Shown here: positions 1 to 5,373 of the stretch, piece by piece | Layout of the letters: the number at the start of each line of letters is the position of its first letter | Position numbering within the stretch: the stretch's first letter is position 1 | DNA from: Chloroflexi bacterium RBG_16_64_32 | Lineage (GTDB): Bacteria > Chloroflexota > Dehalococcoidia > SM23-28-2 > RBG-16-64-32 | Assembly (NCBI GenBank): GCA_001795235.1 | Contig: MGNZ01000056.1 | Location: forward strand, 667 to 11,719 | Direction: 5' to 3' | DNA length: 11,053 bases | Notes under the pieces: model-generated | Told to the model about the DNA's origin: nothing | The model's input: only the letters and a program-made list of their open reading frames with translations | Databases searched by the model: none | Made by a program: the position numbers and the translations under genes

Positions 1-1023
1 GCCTTTGACCACCTGACCGACCTGCCAGACGGGCAGCTCGGCGGCGGCGAAGCCGTCTTTCACCTCGGCGGCCCTATCGGGGGCGACCGCCAGCAGGAGG
101 CCGCCGGAGGTCTGCGGGTCGAACAGGATGTGCCGCATCTCCTCTGTGACTTCGTCAGAGAAGGTGATCTTGTCCTGGAAGTGCTTACGGTTGCGGGCGG
201 CGCCGCCGGTTATTATGCCACGCGAGGCGTACTCCAGGGCGCCCGGGAGGAGAGGCATGCGGGCGGCGCTCAGTCGCAGGGCAACGTTGCTGGCGGCGGC
301 CATCTCGTAGCCGTGGCCGAGGATGCCGTAGCCCGTGACGTCGGTGAGGGCGTGGGCCTCCACCGCCCGCGCGATGTGAGATGGGTGACGGTTGAGCCGA
401 ATCATCCAGTCGATGGCGGTCTGGAGGTGCTCCGGCTTCGCCTCGTCGCGCATGGCGGCGGTGGTGACGATGCCGGTGCCCAGGGGCTTGCTGAGGTAGA
501 GGAGGTCACCGGGGCGGGCGCCGGCCTTGGTGAAGATATGCTTGGGATGGACGAGGCCCAGGACGCAGAGGCCGTACTTGGGCTCCGCGTCGATGATGGT
601 GTGGCCGCCGGCTATGACCCCGCCCGCCTCGGCCACCTTGTCCGCTGCGCCGTGGAGGATTTTGCCGATGGTCTCGTGAGCCATCTCCTCGGGGAAGGCG
701 GCGACGTTGAGGGCGAGGGTGACCTCAGCGCCCATGGCGTAGATGTCGCTCATCGCGTTGGTGGCGGCGATGGCCCCGTAGTGGTAGGGGTCGTCCACGA
801 GAGGCGCAAAAAAGTCCACCGAAAGCACCACCGCCTGCTCATCGTTGAGCCTGTACACGGTAGCGTCGTCGGGAACGGCCAGACCGACCAGAAGATCGGG
901 GTGCTGGCCGATTTGCCTATCGCTGAGGTAACGCAGGACCTGCGTTAGGGCTTCTGCCCCCGCCTTGCCGGCTCAACCGGCGCAGGAGGCCAACTGGGTG
1001 AGGCGCACCGCCTTCGTGGCCAT
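1..1023 (-). CDS. selD: Selenide, water dikinase SelD, selenocysteine-containing (3' end cut by window edge)
   Basis: SelD makes selenophosphate, the selenium donor for Sec-tRNA and selenouridine, from selenide and ATP in the cytoplasm. Read from ATG at 1023-1021, the frame runs 341 codons to the window edge with one interruption, TGA at 975-973 (codon 17). That is the position of catalytic Cys17 in E. coli SelD. The context is LTQLASCAG-U-AGK, with the ATP-site Lys at residue 20, so Sec is the natural reading. Other family motifs follow: PDDATVY (51-57), TNAMSDIYAMG (88-98), GGHTIIDAEPKYG (139-151), TDVTGYGILGHG (227-238) and DPQTSGGLLLAV (302-313). Only a few C-terminal residues should be missing. 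The start has a GGAAGG/GGGGG-type ribosome site just upstream. A standard gene call would lose the first 17 residues, including the active site. It is transcribed divergently from the lipoprotein gene at 1134. The family assignment is certain. Sec insertion is inferred and implies selA, selB and selC elsewhere in the genome. Confidence 0.95.
931..972 (-). promoter_or_regulatory. Candidate bacterial SECIS element downstream of the selD UGA
   Basis: Bacterial SECIS hairpins lie inside the coding sequence shortly after the UGA and are bound by SelB. Two stem-loops are visible on the mRNA sense. The first, 959-948, is GGGC-AGAA-GCCC, with its loop starting 18 nt after the UGA, close to the spacing in E. 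coli fdhF. The second, 945-931, is a perfect 6-bp stem ACGCAG-GTC-CTGCGT, with its loop about 34 nt after the UGA. Its apex GCAGGUCCUGC resembles the fdhF apex GCAGGUCUGC. Either or both could serve; which one SelB binds cannot be decided by eye. Confidence 0.55.
973..975 (-). other. In-frame UGA read as selenocysteine (SelD residue 17)
   Basis: This TGA (TCA on the plus strand) is the only stop triplet in 341 codons. Conserved SelD sequence continues in frame on both sides, and it falls exactly where the family has its catalytic Cys or Sec. A sequencing error or pseudogene is unlikely because the rest of the frame is intact and a Cys codon (TGC/TGT) is one base from TGA. Sec-containing SelD proteins are an established variant of the family. 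Confidence 0.88.
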
Positions 1024-1063
1024 AAGACCCCCTTCCGGGCGGATGATGGTGCCTGTACAGAGA

Positions 1064-1093
1064 AGTATAACTGCAGGCCGCTGACGGCCACAA
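1064..1093 (-). promoter_or_regulatory. Possible selD promoter (TTGTGG-N18-TATACT)
   Basis: On the minus strand, TATACT (1069-1064) is five of six to the -10 consensus. TTGTGG (1093-1088) is a weak -35, 18 nt upstream. It would give a leader of roughly 35 nt before the selD ATG, containing the purine-rich ribosome site. The 110-bp gap between the divergent genes must hold at least one promoter. No convincing promoter for the plus-strand gene was found. Confidence 0.3.
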
Positions 1094-1133
1094 CAAGAAG
1101 AAGGGTTGGCGCTCCACTGCGTTTGGCGCGAGA

Positions 1134-2174
1134 ATGGACACCATGAAGGGCTGGCCGGTGGGCCTCCTCGTGTCGTTGGCGGTCATCCTGTGGATCGCTG
1201 GGGCGTGCGGTGGCGGCGGCAGCGAGGAAATGGAGGCGCCCGAGGTGAGCATCACGCCGCTTATGGGGCCGACGGCGACGCCGGCGCCAAGCCCGGAGCC
1301 CGCGCCCGACCAGGCGTCGCCGGAGAGCGTGCCCACGGTCTACCTGCCGCAGGTGAAGTCGCTGGAGTACCTGAGCGCGGACGTGGCGGTCCCCGAACTG
1401 CCGGCTACTTTTGCCGCGCCGTCCCAGGACACGGCCCTGGCCGCGCTCATCCGCACCACCCTCTCCGGCTACGCGGGCACGTACTCCGTGGTGGTGCGAA
1501 ACCTGGATGACGGGCGCTCCGCCTCCTGGAACGCGGAGGAGGTGTACACCGCGGCCAGCCTGTTCAAGCTGGCCCTCCTGCTTGAGGCCTACCGTCAGCG
1601 TGACTCCGGCGAGATTGACTTCTCCGAGGTGCTGACGCTGGACGAGGAGTACGTGGAGTACAACTTCGGCACGTTGGAGGCGCTGGGCCTGGAGGAGGGC
1701 GATCAGCTAACCCTGGCCGATGCCCTCAAGGCGATGATCATAGTCAGCGACACGCCCACGGCGGTGATGGTGCAGGACGTGGTGAACCCGGTGCGTGTGG
1801 ACCAGACGCTGAGATCGCTGGGGATCAACGATATGTCCGTGTTGACCGAAGAGCTGCCCACGACGGCTCGTGACATGGCCCTGCTCATGGAGGCGGTGGC
1901 GGCGGGCCAAGGGGTGACGGACGAGTCGCGGCGCCAGATGCTGGGCCTGCTGCTCCAGGAGAGCATCCGTGGCGGCATCCCGTCCGGTGTTCCGCCCAAC
2001 TCGGCGGTGGCTCACAAGACCGGTAACCTGGACAACCTCACCCACGACGTGGCGCTGGTCTGGGGCCCCGGCGGGCCCTACGTTATCGCGGTGCTATCCG
2101 ACCGCTCGTGGGAGTCGGAGCCGCTGGCGACCGTGTCGCGGGCGGTGTGGGACTACTTCGTCGCCAACCCGTAG
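1134..2174 (+). CDS. Putative lipoprotein, serine beta-lactamase/DD-peptidase-fold hydrolase (class A-like)
   Basis: A 346-residue protein. It has an N-terminal hydrophobic segment (7-24) ending in IAGAC25, a plausible lipobox, then a Gly/Pro/Glu-rich linker (about 26-100) and a serine beta-lactamase-type domain. Active-site motifs are in the right order: S142-L-F-K145 (SxxK), S205-D-T207 (SDN-like) and K295-T-G297 (KTG). It should therefore be an acyl-serine enzyme anchored outside the membrane. The SxxK-to-SDN spacing (63) resembles class A enzymes (about 60 in TEM). The SDN-to-KTG spacing (90) is about 14 residues shorter, and no ExxLN omega-loop motif is visible between GIND (230-233) and TTARDMA (243-249). 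The deacylating Glu is thus probably absent, so true beta-lactamase activity is doubtful; a peptidase, esterase or penicillin-binding role is equally possible. An alternative start is Met4 (1143). Ribosome sites are weak for both. nth follows 5 bp downstream and is probably co-transcribed. Confidence 0.85.
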   Translation: MDTMKGWPVGLLVSLAVILWIAGACGGGGSEEMEAPEVSITPLMGPTATPAPSPEPAPDQASPESVPTVYLPQVKSLEYLSADVAVPELPATFAAPSQDTALAALIRTTLSGYAGTYSVVVRNLDDGRSASWNAEEVYTAASLFKLALLLEAYRQRDSGEIDFSEVLTLDEEYVEYNFGTLEALGLEEGDQLTLADALKAMIIVSDTPTAVMVQDVVNPVRVDQTLRSLGINDMSVLTEELPTTARDMALLMEAVAAGQGVTDESRRQMLGLLLQESIRGGIPSGVPPNSAVAHKTGNLDNLTHDVALVWGPGGPYVIAVLSDRSWESEPLATVSRAVWDYFVANP

Positions 2175-2179
2175 CGCCC

Positions 2180-2887
2180 ATGGCCAGGTCGAAGAAAAAG
2201 GCGGCGCCGCTGACGCCCCGGGAGATCGTGGAGAGGCTGGCGGAGCTGTATGGCCGGCCCGTGTGGCGGCCACACAAGGACGGTATGTCGGAACTGGTGC
2301 TCACAGTCCTCTCCCAGAACACTTCCGACACGAACTCCGGGCGGGCGTTCATGCGGCTGGTGGCGCATTTCCCGACCTGGGAGGCGCTCATGACGGCGGG
2401 CCCGGAGGAGATCGAGAGGGAGATCCGGGTGGGTGGTCTGGCCCCGACCAAGTCGGGGCGCATCAAGGCGATCGTGGAGGAAGTGTGGCGTCGAAACGGG
2501 TCGTTCGACCTGTCGTTCCTGGGGGAGATGCCGCTGGCGGAGGCGAAGGCATGGCTGGGATCGCTGCCGGGCGTGGGGCCGAAGACGGCGGCCTGCGTCC
2601 TGATGTTCGCGCTGGGCCGGCCGGCGTTGCCCGTGGACACCCACGTGCAGCGGCTGGCGCAGCGGCTGGGGCTCGTGCCCGCCAAGACGGGCGCGGCCGA
2701 GGCGCACGACCTGCTGGAGGGCATGCTGGCGCCGGAGGAGGTCTATCCGTTCCACGTATCGCTGATCAAGCACGGGCGGCGGCTGTGCCGGGCGCAGCGG
2801 CCGCTGTGCGCCGAGTGCCCCCTGCGGGACCGATGCCCGACAGCGCCGCTCTACCTGGGGACGAAGGGGATCAGAGCGAGCGCCTGA
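2180..2887 (+). CDS. nth: Endonuclease III (HhH-GPD DNA glycosylase/AP lyase)
   Basis: A 235-residue base-excision-repair glycosylase that removes oxidised pyrimidines and cleaves the resulting abasic site. The helix-hairpin-helix LPGVGPKTA (129-137) carries the catalytic Lys135, and VDTHV (152-156) carries the catalytic Asp153. A [4Fe-4S] cluster is formed by C203-X6-C210-X2-C213-X5-C219, the exact endonuclease III spacing. LSQNTSDTNS (44-53) corresponds to the conserved LSxQxTD helix. Length fits the family (E. coli Nth is 211 residues). The start at 2180 is chosen because it lies 5 bp after the preceding stop and gives a short basic N-terminus (MARSKKK). An upstream in-frame ATG at 2108 would overlap the lipoprotein gene by 67 bp. 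No clear Shine-Dalgarno precedes it, so translation may be coupled to the upstream gene. Specificity within the Nth family is not decided by sequence alone. Confidence 0.93.
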   Translation: MARSKKKAAPLTPREIVERLAELYGRPVWRPHKDGMSELVLTVLSQNTSDTNSGRAFMRLVAHFPTWEALMTAGPEEIEREIRVGGLAPTKSGRIKAIVEEVWRRNGSFDLSFLGEMPLAEAKAWLGSLPGVGPKTAACVLMFALGRPALPVDTHVQRLAQRLGLVPAKTGAAEAHDLLEGMLAPEEVYPFHVSLIKHGRRLCRAQRPLCAECPLRDRCPTAPLYLGTKGIRASA

Positions 2888-2928
2888 ACGGTAGAAGTCG
2901 CCTCAAGAATCCTGCCAGTGGTAACGCC

Positions 2929-3150
2929 CGTAGCTGCAGACGTCATGGTCATTGACTAAAAAGCATGACACTCAATTCGGTGGGACAGGCTTCAGCCTGT
3001 CGTCAGCCTAAAGCATGCCCGCCTCAGGAGGGGCTGACCCGCCGAGGCATAGGCGCTAGGCTGTGTCGGAATATTTTCTCAGCGGCCTTTAGGTCTGCCC
3101 CGTAGAGCAGGGCTGAAGCCCCTCCTGAGGCGGGCAGGCCTGCAGCTACG
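2929..3150. repeat. Nested inverted-repeat (MITE-like) element in the 302-bp gene-free stretch
   Basis: The gap 2888-3189 holds no gene but is full of symmetric sequence. Outer arms CGTAGCTGCAG (2929-2939) and CTGCAGCTACG (3140-3150) are perfect 11-bp inverted repeats. Inner arms at 3016-3035 and 3117-3136 are perfect 20-bp inverted repeats (TGCCCGCC...GGGGCT). Two small hairpins lie between or beside them: GACAGGC-TTCA-GCCTGTC (2984-3001) and GGGC-TGAA-GCCC (3110-3121). No transposase or coding frame is inside. It may be a non-autonomous mobile element or a composite of palindromic repeats. The right end stops 1 bp before the possible -35 box of the next gene. Calling it mobile is inference. 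Confidence 0.6.
2984..3001. repeat. Small palindrome/hairpin after nth
   Basis: GACAGGC (2984-2990) pairs with GCCTGTC (2995-3001) around a TTCA loop. It lies about 100 bp after the nth stop codon and has no T-run on either side, so it is not a convincing intrinsic terminator. It more likely belongs to the palindromic repeat cluster around it. Confidence 0.5.
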
Positions 3151-3151
3151 A

Positions 3152-3180
3152 CTGCAAGCGTACGCCCGGAGTGCTATCCT
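3152..3180 (+). promoter_or_regulatory. Probable promoter of the radical SAM gene (weak -35, TATCCT -10)
   Basis: TATCCT (3175-3180) is the same -10 hexamer as in the arginine promoter. It sits 9 nt before the ATG at 3190, which has no Shine-Dalgarno sequence. CTGCAA (3152-3157) at a 17-nt spacing is a poor -35. The geometry predicts transcription starting at or within a few bases of the start codon, that is, a leaderless mRNA. Confidence 0.55.
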
Positions 3181-3189
3181 GTCCGTAAG

Positions 3190-4104
3190 ATGGTAACGGC
3201 GACACGCCCTTCGTACCTGGAGCTAAGTGGGGAGGAGCTGCAGCGGCGAATCGAGGCCGCCTGGGAGCTCATGCGCACGCCATGCCGGGTGTGTCCGCGC
3301 CACTGCAAGGTGGACCGTGCCCTGGACGAGCGGCGCGGCTTCTGTCGGGTGGGATCGCGGGCGCTGGTGTTCTCGGCGCATCCGCACTTCGGTGAGGAGC
3401 CGGTGCTGGTAGGTCGCGGTGGCTCTGGGACGATCTTCTTCGCCTCCTGCAACCTGGCGTGCGTGTACTGCCAGAACTGGGAGATATCGCAGATCAAGTC
3501 GGGGCAGGAGATGGAGCCGGCGCAGTTGGCGGAGGTGATGCTGGGGCTGCAGCGGGCGGGCTGCCACAACGTGAACCTGGTGTCGCCGACCGTCCACGTG
3601 CCGCAGGTCCTGGCGGCGCTGCCATGCGCCATCGACGGCGGCCTGCGTCTGCCGCTCGTGTACAACACCGGCGGATACGACTCCGTCGAGGTGCTAAGGC
3701 TGCTGGACGGCGTGGTGGATGTTTACATGCCGGACATCAAGTACTCGGATGAACGGACGGCCGGGCGCTTCTCCATCGTGAGGCGCTACTACGAGACGAC
3801 GAAGGCTGCGGTGAAAGAGATGCACCGCCAGGCGGGGGACCTGGTGGTGGAGGGGGAGCTGGCCGTGCGGGGGCTGATTATCAGGCACCTGGTCTTGCCG
3901 CGTGACCTGTCGGGCACAGACGAGGTGATGCGGTTCCTAGCGGAGGAGCTATCGCGGGACAGCTACGTGAACGTGATGGCGCAGTACCGGCCCCAGCACA
4001 AGGCGAACCGCTACGGGGAGCTGGCACAGCGGCTGACGGCGGAGGAGTACCGATGGGCGATGGCGGCGGCGCGGCGGCACGGGCTGTGGCGCTTCGCGCG
4101 GTAG
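3190..4104 (+). CDS. Radical SAM protein, PflX/pyruvate formate-lyase-activase-like
   Basis: A 304-residue protein. The radical SAM motif C87-NLA-C91-VY-C94 (CX3CX2C) binds the [4Fe-4S] cluster that cleaves S-adenosylmethionine. A second Cys set, C32-X2-C35-X3-C39-X12-C52, precedes it in a CRVCPRHC context, typical of the PflX (COG1313) group and probably an additional metal or Fe-S site. Other features are GGSGTIFFASCNLACVYCQN, VSPTVHVPQV (131-140), a YNTGGYDS segment (158-165), VYMPDIKY (178-185) and MAQYRP (263-268). This group is related to glycyl-radical-enzyme activases, but no glycyl radical enzyme is nearby and the substrate is unknown to me. The start at 3190 is supported by the -10 hexamer 9 nt upstream and the lack of any Shine-Dalgarno. 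The arginine promoter begins 4 bp after its stop codon, so it is probably a single-gene unit. Confidence 0.85.
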   Translation: MVTATRPSYLELSGEELQRRIEAAWELMRTPCRVCPRHCKVDRALDERRGFCRVGSRALVFSAHPHFGEEPVLVGRGGSGTIFFASCNLACVYCQNWEISQIKSGQEMEPAQLAEVMLGLQRAGCHNVNLVSPTVHVPQVLAALPCAIDGGLRLPLVYNTGGYDSVEVLRLLDGVVDVYMPDIKYSDERTAGRFSIVRRYYETTKAAVKEMHRQAGDLVVEGELAVRGLIIRHLVLPRDLSGTDEVMRFLAEELSRDSYVNVMAQYRPQHKANRYGELAQRLTAEEYRWAMAAARRHGLWRFAR

Positions 4105-4107
4105 CGC

Positions 4108-4136
4108 TTGACACGCGCTTCACAAATACGTATCCT
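4108..4136 (+). promoter_or_regulatory. Sigma-70-type promoter of the arginine operon
   Basis: A perfect -35 TTGACA (4108-4113), a 17-nt spacer and TATCCT as -10 (4131-4136). The -35 starts 4 bp after the upstream stop codon. An 8-bp palindrome ATACGTAT (4126-4133) overlaps the -10 and might be an operator, but no recognisable ArgR box is seen. Transcription should begin around 4142-4146, at or just before the leader-peptide ATG. Confidence 0.8.
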
Positions 4137-4145
4137 TTCGGCATC

Positions 4146-4247
4146 ATGACTGCGCAGCGCATGAGGGACGCCCAGCCGACCAGCCGGTCTCGGCGACCGC
4201 GACCTACGTTCGGCGGTGGGTTCCCTGTGCCCGCGGACAGTCGCTAG
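4146..4247 (+). CDS. Arg-rich leader peptide of the arginine operon (33 aa)
   Basis: A 33-codon frame between the operon promoter and argC. Seven of 33 residues are Arg. Four of them (R14, R16, R17, R19; codons at 4185-4202: CGG, CGG, CGA, CGA) fall within six codons in the stretch SRSRRPRP. The gene set downstream makes arginine, so this is the pattern of a ribosome-mediated attenuation control peptide. The ATG is 9 nt after the -10 hexamer and has no Shine-Dalgarno, implying leaderless translation. The codons for F22-G25 (4209-4220) contain the antiterminator strand. The stop TAG (4245-4247) lies 26 nt before the terminator stem. The peptide itself probably has no function beyond being translated. 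I know of no family for it. Confidence 0.72.
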   Translation: MTAQRMRDAQPTSRSRRPRPTFGGGFPVPADSR

Positions 4248-4287
4248 CAACCGAAAGAAGAGCACGATCGGAAGCCCCACCGCAGAA
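4209..4287 (+). promoter_or_regulatory. Predicted antiterminator pairing of the arg attenuator
   Basis: GCGGTGGG at 4213-4220 is the exact complement of CCCACCGC at 4276-4283, inside the 5' arm of the terminator. With TTC (4209-4211) pairing GAA (4285-4287), 11 of 12 positions pair. Forming it destroys the terminator hairpin. Competing pairings that would free the terminator are ACCGC (4196-4200, inside the Arg codon cluster) with GCGGT (4213-4217), and 4216-4220 with CCCGC (4230-4234). The folds are deduced by complementarity only; energies were not computed. Confidence 0.65.
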
Positions 4288-4310
4288 AGCGGTGGGGCGA
4301 TTTGATTTTT
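4274..4310 (+). terminator. Intrinsic terminator (attenuator) in front of argC
   Basis: GCCCCACCGC (4274-4283) and GCGGTGGGGC (4289-4298) form a perfect 10-bp GC-rich stem around an AGAAA loop, followed by GATTTGATTTTT (4299-4310). It lies downstream of the arginine promoter and upstream of the argC ribosome site. If always active it would silence the operon, so it must be conditional. Confidence 0.88.
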
Positions 4311-4315
4311 GGAGG
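4311..4315 (+). promoter_or_regulatory. argC ribosome binding site
   Basis: GGAGG directly after the terminator T-run, 6 nt before the ATG at 4322. It decides the argC start against an in-frame ATG at 4292, which lies inside the terminator's 3' arm. Confidence 0.85.
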
Positions 4316-4321
4316 AACGTC

Positions 4322-5362
4322 ATGGTCAGGGTAGGTATCATCAACGTCACGGGCTACGCCGGCGCGGAGCTGGCGCGGCTTCTCTACGTCCACCCGGAGG
4401 CGCGCCTGGTCAGCGTCAGCGGCCGCAGCGCCGCCGGTAAGGGGCTGGCCGAGGTGTTCCCTCACCTGGCCTGCTACGACCTGACGATCGGCGAAGAGTT
4501 GGGCGACGTCGAATTCGCGTTTTCGGCGCTGCCCCACGCGGCCAGCGCCGAGGCCGTGGCGCCGCTGGTGCGTGCCGGCGTGCCGGTAGTCGACATAAGC
4601 GCTGACTTCCGCCTGCGAGACCCCCAGGAGTACGCCCAGTGGTACGGGCTGAACCACCCCGCGCCTGAGCTGCTGTCGCGGGCGGCCTACGGGTTGACGG
4701 AGCTAAACCGAGAGGCCGTGCGCTCGTCGCGGCTGATCGCCAATCCCGGTTGCTATCCGGAAAGCGCCCTGCTGGCGCTGGCCCCAGCGGTGAAGGAGGG
4801 GATCATCGGGCCGGACGTCATTATCGATTCGAAGTCAGGGGTTTCCGGCGCGGGCCGCACGGTGGACCTCGCCTACCACTTCGCGGAGGCGAACGAAAGC
4901 GTGTCGGCCTACGGGCTGTCGGGGCACAGGCACCTGCCGGAGATCGTCCAGGAGCTTACGGCGATGTGGCCGGGAGCCGGCATTCCGGAGGCGTCGCGCC
5001 CGAAGGTGACGTTCACGCCCCATCTGATCCCGATGACGCGGGGCATACTGTCCACGTGCTACGCGCCCCTCGCGACGGGAGCGGTGAGCAGCAGCGAAGA
5101 GGCGCGCGATCTCTACCGCGAGTTCTACAAGGGTGAGCCGTTCGTGCGGTTGGTGGACTTGCCGCCGGCGACGAAGCAGGTGTCCGGGAGCAACGTGTGC
5201 CTGGTCCACCCCACCGTCGACCCGAGGACGGAGCGGCTGATCGTGGTCAGCGCAATCGACAATCTGGTGAAGGGCGCGGCGGGCCAGGCGATCCAGAACA
5301 TGAACGCGATGCTGGGGCTGCCGGAGACAGCCGGCCTGGAGAGCCCAGCGGTCTACCCCTAG
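4322..5362 (+). CDS. argC: N-acetyl-gamma-glutamyl-phosphate reductase
   Basis: 346 residues. It reduces N-acetylglutamyl-5-phosphate to N-acetylglutamate-5-semialdehyde with NADPH, the third step of ornithine synthesis, in the cytoplasm. The N-terminal Rossmann segment GIINVTGYAGAEL (5-17) binds the cofactor. The catalytic Cys is C144 in NPGCYPE (141-147). GHRHLPEI (201-208) carries the conserved His, and KSGVSGAGR (171-179) is another family signature. Length is normal for type 1 ArgC. The start at 4322 is fixed by GGAGG at 4311-4315. It is the first gene of argCJBDG, read from the promoter at 4108 if the attenuator is passed. Its stop codon overlaps the argJ ribosome site. Confidence 0.97.
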   Translation: MVRVGIINVTGYAGAELARLLYVHPEARLVSVSGRSAAGKGLAEVFPHLACYDLTIGEELGDVEFAFSALPHAASAEAVAPLVRAGVPVVDISADFRLRDPQEYAQWYGLNHPAPELLSRAAYGLTELNREAVRSSRLIANPGCYPESALLALAPAVKEGIIGPDVIIDSKSGVSGAGRTVDLAYHFAEANESVSAYGLSGHRHLPEIVQELTAMWPGAGIPEASRPKVTFTPHLIPMTRGILSTCYAPLATGAVSSSEEARDLYREFYKGEPFVRLVDLPPATKQVSGSNVCLVHPTVDPRTERLIVVSAIDNLVKGAAGQAIQNMNAMLGLPETAGLESPAVYP

Positions 5363-5368
5363 GAGGAG
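5361..5368 (+). promoter_or_regulatory. argJ ribosome binding site
   Basis: AGGAGGAG overlaps the argC stop codon and is spaced 5 nt from GTG at 5374, favouring this start over the ATG at 5392, which has only a weaker GAGG before it. Confidence 0.7.
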
Positions 5369-5373
5369 ACGTC

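Noticed and set aside
130..948. Long open frame of 272 codons on the plus strand
   Set aside because: It is exactly antisense, codon for codon, to selD on the minus strand; the SelD motifs are on the other strand and this product has no recognisable features.
931..975. selD as a pseudogene or sequencing error because of the in-frame TGA
   Set aside because: The TGA is at the catalytic Cys/Sec codon, the remaining 324 codons are intact, and hairpins suited to a SECIS follow.
1969..2955. 328-codon plus-strand frame overlapping the lipoprotein gene and nth
   Set aside because: It is a shadow frame over two well-supported genes and shows no domain motif.
2984..3001. Hairpin after nth as an intrinsic terminator
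   Set aside because: It has no T-run on either side, and it belongs to a cluster of similar palindromes.
3016..3136. Repeats around 3016-3136 as a CRISPR array
   Set aside because: There are only two inverted copies, no direct repeats with regular spacers, and no cas genes.
4126..4133. ATACGTAT palindrome over the arg -10 as an ArgR operator
   Set aside because: Only 8 bp, without the TGAAT-N4-ATTCA pattern of ARG boxes. Noted as a possible operator, but not enough to call one.
4190..4201. ACCGCG in the arg leader resembling the T-box core (UGGNACCGCG)
   Set aside because: Only about 55 nt separate it from the transcription start, leaving no room for a specifier stem. It does not directly precede the terminator, and the rest of the T-box consensus does not match. 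The Arg-rich reading frame explains the region better.
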